Source: Pictodentalium vernedei (lineage: Eukaryota > Mollusca > Scaphopoda > Dentaliida > Dentaliidae). From it: a stretch of DNA of 64,000 nucleotides. This document shows positions 56,750-64,000 of the stretch, one piece after another. Position numbers and translations under genes: made by a program. The stretch spans positions 796,459,608 to 796,523,607 of the forward strand of contig CM062296.1 in assembly GCA_031216915.1 (NCBI GenBank), in the 5' to 3' direction. The notes beneath the pieces are model-generated. The model did no database searches and was not told the DNA's origin. It worked only from the letters and a program-made list of their open reading frames with translations. The stretch's first letter is position 1, and each line of letters begins with the position of its first letter.

Positions 56750-56940
56750 TGTTTGGATAAAATCACAAGGTACATTCTAAAGATCTTTGCCGTTGTTTCT
56801 AGGCAAGTCTTGGCTGCCTATATAGACAGCCAAGTCTTGCCAAGAAACAACTGCAAAGTCACAAAATGTACACTGCCAAAGTGCAGCAAAAATGTTTAAA
56901 ATATGTATAAAAATCTCAAGTTCTTAAGTATTAAAGTTGC
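56750..56940 (-). repeat. Palindrome-bearing repeat R2, copy 2
   Basis: 'gttgtttctaggcaagtctt' pairs with 'aagtcttgccaagaaacaac' around 56790-56853. The flanks match 19290-19440 in reverse ('aaaatgtacactgcc' against 'agtgtacatcctgtg'). Confidence 0.5.
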
Positions 56941-56967
56941 ATAATATATAAAAACATCATAAAATGT

Positions 56968-57340
56968 TAGTTGACAACTCTTTGGGGGCATGGTGACTCA
57001 GTAGGTAGAGGTGCAGGCTGCAAGCCGAGAGGTCCTCGGTTTGAACTCCACCTGTGGCAACCGCATTGTGTCCATGGGCAAGACACTTCACCTCTATTGC
57101 CCACGTGGGGGCACGGTGACGCTGTGTACTAAGGTGTACTGCACGTCGATGGTGCACTTGTCTTCAACCAATGCTAAACCTGCTTGTGTGGAGTTAGTTG
57201 ACAGTTGCTCGCCGTTGCTTGGTGGTTCTCTCTGGGTATTCCGGCTTCCTCCACCCATAAAACTGTCATGGTCATGATTAGCCATTGTGCAGAAGTATGT
57301 GATCTTAAACGTCAATAAATAAATAAATAGTTGACAACTC
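56968..57340 (+). mobile_element. tRNA-headed SINE with target duplication (SINE-3)
   Basis: The body is 56981-57327, flanked by TAGTTGACAACTC at 56968-56980 and 57328-57340 (13 bp, the first letters being shared with the tail). The head has 'tgactcagtaggtagagg' and 'ggtttgaactcc' as A- and B-box-like elements. The body and (AATA)n tail match SINE-1 and SINE-2. Clean duplication implies a fairly recent insertion. Confidence 0.85.
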
Positions 57341-57630
57341 AGAAACGTAAATGTTGTTAAGCCTATCAGTTTTCCTGCTATTAAGCACTCGATGTTCTAG
57401 ATGTAGGTTCCATTGACTTCTTCACTATTTCTAGTCAAGTGTTACAAATTAATAAAAAGGTACAGTAAAACCTGTCTTGAGAGACCACTGTCTTGAGAGA
57501 CCACCTGTCTTGAGAGACCACATCTACCAGGCACCGATTGGTTTTACTCTATAATGGACCTGCTATGGGAGACCACCTCTCTTGAGAGACCACCTGTCTT
57601 GAGAGACCACTGTGACATGGTACCAACTTG

Positions 57631-60600
57631 TTAGCTCACCTGACTTTCAGTCAGGAGAGCTATAGTGATCACTCACCGTCCGTCGTCCGTCGTCCTGCGT
57701 CCGTCGTCCATCGTCCGTCGTCCGTGAACATGGTGTTTGCGTCTTCTCCTCCCAAACCGCTGAACCAATTTAATTGATATTTGAGATAATAGTTTGTTAT
57801 GACATCGCAATTTGATTTTGTTCAAATCAAGTTGCCCCGCCCGTGGGTAGGGCCACACCCAAAAAGTGTGCTGAAATCTTAAAAAGTCTTCTTCTCATGA
57901 ACCAGCAGTAGCAGAGACTTGATATTTGGTGTGCAGCTTCCTTTTGAGGTGTAGACTCAGATTTGTTCAAGAGAAGTTTGTGGGGCTATACTTGGCGTCG
58001 TTATGGGAGGGGCAAAATTTTTGGCCCCGCCCAAAATTTCTATTTTCCAAACCGAGAGGCTGATTTGAACCAAATTTTATGTGAGGGCTTATTGGGTCAT
58101 AAGTAACTAATTTATGCTGATTTTTTTTTTCCCGTAGCCCCATGGGAACCGCAGGAGCTAAAAATAGAAAAAAATTAAAACGCCCATATCTCCAAAACTG
58201 CACGGCACCGAGAATTTTTATTTGGTGTGAAGCTTCCTTAGGACCAACAGAAAGAATTGGTAAAAAAAAATTGCTATCGGTTTTATCATAGGGTACAGTT
58301 TCGGGACATTGAAAAAGTGCTGAGTCAGCACTTTTTAACACTGTAGGCAATGGGAAAAACATTAAAAAATCTTCTTCTCCAGATCCAGCAGGCAGAATCT
58401 TTTGATATTTGGTATGCAACATTGGAGGGTGGATCTGATTCAGGTTTGTTCAAACCGGCCCCCTGGGTTCATATTTGGGCTCAGTATAGGAGCCCGATTT
58501 CGAACTTAGTGCATTTCAGGCAAATTTCTTAAAAAATCTTCTTCTCCAGATCCAGCAGGCAGAATCTTTTGATATTTGGTATGCAACATTGTGGGGTGGA
58601 TCTGATTCAAGTTTGTTCAAATCGGCCCCCTGGGTTTATATTTGGGCTCAGTATAGGAGCCCAAATTTGAACTTACTGCATTTCAGGCAAATTTCTCTGA
58701 AAATCTTCTTTTCCAGATCCAGCAGGCAGAATCTTTTGATATTTGGTATGCAACATTGTGGGGTGGATCTGATTCAAGTTTGTTCAAATCGGCCCCTTGG
58801 GTTTATATTTGGGCTCTGTATAGGAGCCCAAATTTGAACTTAGTGCATTTCAGGCAAATTGCTTTGAAAATCTTCTTCTCAAGATCCAGCAGGCAGAATC
58901 TTTTGATATTGGGTATGCAACATTGTGGGGTGGATCTGATTCAAGTTTGTTCAAATTGGCCCCTTGGGTTTATATTTGGGCTCAGTATAGGAGCCAAAAT
59001 TTGAACTTAGTGCATTTCAGGCAAATTTCTTAAAAAATCTTCTTCTCCAGATCCAGCAGACAGAATCTTTTGATATTTGGTATGCAACATTGTGGGGTGG
59101 ATCTGATTCTATTTTGTTCAAATCGGCTCCCTAGATTCATATTTGGGCTCACTATAGAAGCTCAAATTTGAACTTAGTGCATTTCAGGCAAATTTCTTCA
59201 AAAATCTTCTTCTCCAGATCCTGCAGGCAGAATCTTTTGATATTTGGTATGCAACATTGTGGGGTGGATCTGATTCCAGTTTGTTCAAATCGGCCACCTG
59301 GATTCATATTTGGGCTCACTTTAGAAGCCCAAATTCGAACTTAGTGCATTTCAGGCAAATTTCTTTGAAAATCTTCTTCTCAAGATCCAGCAGGCAGAAT
59401 CTTGTGATATTTGGTATGCAGCATCCTTAGGGGGTGAGATTCAAGTTTGTTCAAGCCATGTCCCTAGGTCCATATTTGGGCTCAATGTGGGAGCTTGAAT
59501 TGTAACTTTGTTCAAAATGAGGAATTTTCTTAAAAAATCTTCTTCTTCAGATCCAGCAGTCGGAATGGTTTGATATGTGGTGAGTAGCATCCTTGGGGGG
59601 GGGGGGGGGGGGGGGGGGGATTCAAGTGTGTTAAAGCCAAGTCCATGGGTCCATATTTGGGCTCCCTGTGGGAGCCCAAATTATAACTTAGTCAATATGA
59701 GGAATTTTTCTTTAAAAATCTTCTTCTTCAGATTCAGCAGTTGGAATGTTTTGATATTTGGCATGGAACAACCTTAGGGGGCTGAGATTCAAGTTTGTTC
59801 AAGCCAAGTCCCTTGGTTCATATTTAGGCTCACTATGGGAGCCTGAATGACAACTTAGTTCAAAATGAGGAATTTTATTTAAAAATCTTCAGATCCAGCA
59901 GATGAATGCTTTTGATATTTTTTATGCAGCATCCTTAGGGGGGTAAGATTCAAGTTTGTTCAAGCCATGTCCCTAGGTCCATATTTGGGCTGATTGTGGG
60001 AGCTCGAATTGTAACTTGGTCAATATGAGGAATTTTTCTTTAAAAATCTTCTTCTTCAGATTCAGCAGTTGGAATGTTTTGATATTTGGCATGGAGCAAC
60101 CTTAGGGGGCTGAGATTCAAGTTTGTTCAAGCCAAGTCCCTTGGTTCATATTTAGGCTCACTATGGGAGCCTGAATGACAACTTAGTTCAAAATGAGGAA
60201 TTTTATTTAAAAATCTTCAGATCCAGCAGATGAATGCTTTTGATATTTTTTATGCAGCATCCTTAGGGGGGTAAGATTCAAGTTTGTTCAAGCCATGTCC
60301 CTAGGTCCATATTTGGGCTGATTGTGGGAGCTCGAATTGTAACTTGGTTCAAAATGAGGAATTTTCTTTAAAAATCTTCTTCTTCAGATCCAGCAGACGG
60401 AATGTTTTGATATTTGGTGTGCAGAATCCTTAGGGGTGTGAGATTCAGGTTTGTTAAAGCCAAGTCCCTGGGTTCATATATGGGCTTCCTGTGGGAGCCC
60501 GAATTATGACTTAGTTCAGTATGAGGAATATTCTTTAAAAATCTTTTTTTAGATCCACTGGTCAGAATATTTGGATATTTGGTTTCAGCTTTTCTTAGGA

Positions 60601-60692
60601 GGAGCAGATGCAACTTGTGGAAATCAATTCTCTGGGTTGCTATTTAGGCTACCATGTCAGGTGAGCGCCCTCAGGCCCCCTGGGGCCTCTTG
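57631..60692 (+). mobile_element. Family A HINE-like element, copy A2
   Basis: It starts TTAGCTCACCTGACT, loop TTC, AGTCAGG. It ends GTCAGGTGAGC, hairpin AGGCCCCCTGGGGCCT (60673-60688) and CTTG. The 167-bp array has marks at 58383, 58550, 58717, 58884, 59051, 59218 and 59385, all exactly 167 apart, then degenerate units. A 328-bp two-unit block (about 59700-60028) is repeated almost unchanged at about 60028-60355. It looks complete. Confidence 0.72.
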
Positions 60693-60953
60693 TATTTTTA
60701 TGCCATAATGGACCTGTCTTGAGAGACTGCCCCTTTGAAGACTGAAACCATGACAAAAACTTTTTACCTGTTCTGGAATTGGAAAATCCATAGTGGTTAT
60801 ACTAACATAATTAAAAGTATTAAAAGCTCTTAATTGGGTTTCAATTGCTAACTCATTAAAGACTGAGATGTTTTTATAAGACCCCTGTGAAAAGATTAGG
60901 ATTATTGCTGAATAAACAATTACATACATACAATAAATTTGTGTTGAAAATCT

Positions 60954-61087
60954 TTTTGTAACAAATTGAAATGGACTGTTATAAAAATTATAAAGATAAA
61001 TTAGTGTTGAAAATCTTCAATGAAGATTTTCAACACTAATTTATTTTTATAATTTTTATAACAGTCCATTTCAGTTTGTTACAAAAA
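60954..61087. repeat. Near-perfect palindrome, 134 bp
   Basis: The left arm starts ttttgtaacaaattgaaatg and the right arm is its inverse, meeting at 'aaaatcttcaatgaagat' about 61020. There are only a few mismatches. It sits within the split MITE and could be a separate fold-back insertion. Confidence 0.75.
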
Positions 61088-61269
61088 ACTTCATAAAAAA
61101 GAACAACTACAAAGTAATTACAAAAATCCATTCTTCTCCATTTCTGAATTTTGTGGTTGGTTATTTACTGACTTGAGAAAACCTGTAACCTGTTATGAGA
61201 GACCACCTGTCTTGAGAGACCACTTTTGTGTGGCCCAAAGGGCGATCTCTCAAGACAGGTTTTACTGTA

Positions 61270-62879
61270 ATTGAAAGACATGGAAATTGTTTTCTGAAAA
61301 GGTGTATGAACCCTATATCAGATAAGATGGAATTGGTTAAATTCCTACCTGCAGTTTGAGGAAAATTTAGTACTTGAAATTTTTGTATTTCCAACATCAG
61401 TTTGTAGAGGGTCAACCCTTTGCCTAATCATATTTCTACATGCTTATCTACAAAGAATACATCTCCTGCATGGTGAGAAAATGTCAGCCATCTTATGCGG
61501 ACTTCATTGAACAGCCAAAGTTCTATAAAAGCCTTGAACTATGTCCACGTATTCGTATTCGATTAAAAGGGCCAGTGAGCTACAGGAAAAGATGGAAACT
61601 AATCAAGTGTCTGATTTGTGCCAAAATAATGGGACATGCACAATTTGTGAACTCGAGTGTCTCTGGATAAGCTCCAGGAAATCTCTTCAGGAGGCCAACA
61701 CGAAGAGTATGAAAGTGCACGCGGATATATAAACGCAGACACCTAAAAACACAATCACATGAGGGAGTTAGACACCACAGTTTAAGCCCGGAATAAAACC
61801 AGCCATTGCGTGCATAGTTTCTTCAAGAGCTGCTGAACCATGATTGTCAAGAGATACATACAAAGGGAGGACACACAATATATGAAACACTGCAGGTCTG
61901 GCAGTTGTCACTGATAAATACCGGCCCTCTTGAAATTTCAGTATGATTGTTATGGATCACCGAGTGTAGCCCGGGGTTCATGGATATTGGGATGACACGC
62001 TCTTCCTGTTGAATGCCTTTTTGAAGAAAGAAAGGACTTCAAGAAGTCATTGCAACTTTCCTTCCAGACCACAGGTCCAGCCATTGGTCCATGGTCTATA
62101 TGGTAGCAGAAGCTTCTTCTTTGAGAGTTTGCTAGATTTGTTTTTTAATTGTTTACTTTATTTATTACTTTTGACACCTCACATCAGAGATTTTGTTAGA
62201 ACAGTTTCATGTGAGAAACCTAAGCAGTAACTTCACGTGAGTTCTGAGCATTCAGTTTTGTTGAGCTCTGTCTTGGCAAAAAAAACATTTATATACCCCC
62301 TCCCCAGTATTTAGGGAAAATGACCCTCCAGCCTATCAGTACCTGTGAGCTGTTCATGTTTTGAGTAGCTGTTCAAAAGTGGATGATGTGAGAGTTGATC
62401 ACAGAATAGGCCATAATATATCAAACAGGACGTTGGCTTTCTCCCGTAGGCACTATGGACGTTTTGGTTGACATATTCCTGTTTTGAGTCAGCGCCTTTG
62501 CATAGCTATAGGAAATATACATACAACTTCAACACATACACACTGCTTTTGCTGCTCAGTGTGGTAATGGTATACCAATATCAATATTCTTTGCAATTCT
62601 ACCCTGTTTATGAGGTAGAATGTATACAATTCTGTTTTATTTACAAACAATGGATATCTGAATAAAAAATATGAAAACTAAAAAAAAAGAAACCTTTACC
62701 TAATTAATCATTCACATCCATTCCATGTAATGTATAATCAAGCAATTAAAAACAAAAATGTCAACAAATCCACATCAATTGACCCCCTCATTGGAGTGAT
62801 CATGTCAAGTTCATTATAGTGATGGTTCTCATGATAGGTTTTTGTTTAAATTTTGTGAAAAATGTGAAAAAATCTAATA
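61270..62879. other. Interval with a doubtful terminal exon and R3/MITE remnants
   Basis: R3 words lie at 61320-61415. An open stretch at 61440-61670 (FIEQPKFYKSLELCPRI, YRKRWKLIKCLICAKIMGH) has protein-like composition but no family I recognise. 'aataaa' words at 61792 and 62661 could end a transcript. A decayed palindromic MITE-like segment is at 62691-62880. No gene is called. Confidence 0.3.
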
Positions 62880-63190
62880 TATAAAAAAAAAAAAATTAAA
62901 AAGTTTGATATTTTACCCACGTTAAAAAAATTGATAAATTTGTCCCTTGAGTGCAAGAAGGCTTTGCAATGCTTTTGCATTGAAAAGCGTTCCTGCTCTC
63001 AAGGGACGAAATATAACACCACCCATGCTATTCCATAGATTATGAGGTCTAAAACATAACCAAGAACATGAACTTTTGGTGGCAAAGAAATAATTACAGA
63101 AATAAGAAATAGAATAAAAAACTGCTCGCCCGCATGCAATTTTACAAATAATGGCCAGAGAAACAGAAGATCTACTTTGTGTGACCTAAT
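62880..63190 (+). repeat. Dispersed repeat R1, plus-strand 3' half (empty site)
   Basis: It matches 35340-35850 without the MITE. It includes the hairpin-like 'gtcccttgagtgcaag' ... 'ctctcaagggac' and 'tttacaaataatggcc' at 63141-63156, the unoccupied form of the insertion site used at 35493. It is followed by two near-identical 38-bp copies of 'gtgctggaagccacta' text near 63300. Confidence 0.6.
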
Positions 63191-63412
63191 GCTAGATAAT
63201 TTACCAAGTTAATCCTTTACCTAATGAATCAGTCGTATCCACCCACATAATTTACAAATTAATTGGTTGAGTGCTTGAAGCCAGTATCAGGGCTCTACTG
63301 AAAAGTGCTGGAAGCCACTATCAGGGCTCTACTGAAAAGTGCTGGAAGCCACTTTAGTGACTTTAAACTGTATGCATTAGCTTGATGTTTGATCAGCAGT
63401 GGAAGAACATTT

Positions 63413-64000
63413 TTAGCTCACCTACTTCTATTAGAAGTGAGCTTATATGATGACCTCGGGTGTCAGCATCGGTTGTAAGATTTAATGTTAAGGTTAATTT
63501 CTCAAAGATCAGTGGGCTCAGGCCTTTGATATTGCATATGTAGGTTGTAGGGGACTATCAGAACAGTATTTAACCCTGATAGTATGACTTTTTTCCAAAT
63601 TTCACCTAAAATTGTCTGCCAAAACGTGTTGTAAGAATTTGCGTTTAAGTTTTTTAAGAATTTGCGTTAAAGTCAGCTTTTGTGCAGATTGTGCTGCTTT
63701 AACTTCTCATTACTGTTGATTTTTTTCTTTTTTTTTCAGTCAAAATTTTCATGTTTTTCTTGGACTTAGTAAATTTTAAGTTGTAAAACTTTGTAAACTT
63801 TGTGTTTAGGTGAGTTGTGTTTCTGTGTATCTTTCCAGGCGATTAATATTCTACACTTGGGTTACTGAACTCCATTGCAATAATATTTAACCCTCATTAC
63901 ATGCATATTTTAGGAATTTGAGGCTGATTTTCTGCCAAAACTTGTTGTAAGAATTACCATTTAGGTGTTGTAAGAATTTGCGTTAAAGTCAGCTTTTGTG
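63413..64000 (+). mobile_element. 5' part of hairpin-capped element, family E
   Basis: It starts TTAGCTCACCTACTTC, loop about TATTA, GAAGTGAGCT: same tip as family A but a different, still paired stem. The interior shows a repeated block ('gcgttaaagtcagctttt' at 63664 and 63980, spacing about 316 bp). It runs off the right edge. Confidence 0.55.

Larger units (their letters stand above)
57461..61269. mobile_element. Tc1/mariner-like MITE split by a family A element
   Basis: The tips TACAGTAAAACCTGTCTTG (57461) and CAAGACAGGTTTTACTGTA (ending 61269) are exact inverse copies, with TA at both edges. The left tip is followed by short tandem copies of 'ctgtcttgagagaccac'; these recur at 57586-57610 and 61195-61225. 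Copy A2 (57631-60692) sits inside; without it the element is about 750 bp. A palindrome (60954-61087) is also inside. Confidence 0.72.

Noticed and set aside
58350-59004. Repeated short open frames with shared protein text
   Set aside because: They are the 167-bp monomer read in one frame; 167 is not a multiple of three, so no long repeat protein can be encoded.

Overview
The window is animal (metazoan) nuclear DNA: AT-rich, intron-bearing and almost wholly made of transposable elements. The only host gene I can support is two phase-0 exons (+ strand, 36032-36151 and 37330-37458) of a mitochondrial acyl-CoA dehydrogenase of the ACAD9 type. The array-bearing repeats that open with TTAGCTCACC, followed by 'cgtccgtcgtcc' stretches, resemble repeats I associate with bivalves and other molluscs, so I lean towards a mollusc or another lophotrochozoan. 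That assignment is inference.

Layout. 1-2140: 3' part of a DIRS-type tyrosine-recombinase retroelement. 4116-6649: array-bearing Helentron/HINE-like element (family A). 7274-13734: nearly whole DIRS-type element of a second family with inverted terminal repeats, gag-like region, RT-RNase H, recombinase and internal complementary region. 15941-21590: small DNA-transposon derivatives (hAT-like, piggyBac-like), a SINE with a 5S-rRNA-derived head, a 145-bp satellite and palindromes. 21777-33980: a nest in which an old DIRS copy holds a 5-kb family A element, which holds a 1.8-kb family C element. 34533-37458: MITEs and the two ACAD9 exons. 37581-52375: two almost identical DIRS copies in tail-to-tail inverted orientation with a 1.0-kb spacer, probably inside the next ACAD9 intron. 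52508-64000: two tRNA-headed SINEs, a second family C element, a Tc1/mariner-like MITE split by another family A element, palindromes, and the start of a further hairpin-capped element at the right edge.

The most distinctive theme is a set of at least four array-bearing families (A, C, D, E). All start with TTAGCT and a 5' hairpin whose stem sequence differs between families while pairing is kept. In A and C the 5' tip is repeated inverted near the 3' end, followed by a 3' hairpin, a 4-nt tail and a T at the insertion point. This is the architecture described for Helentron-associated non-autonomous elements. Interiors are tandem arrays (exactly 167 bp in family A, about 337 bp in C). The other main observations are the 15-kb inverted DIRS pair, SINEs that share one body behind different heads, and two insertions with paralogous empty sites inside the window.

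DIRS-type elements are treated as fossils throughout. Identities are by-eye estimates; no search was run.
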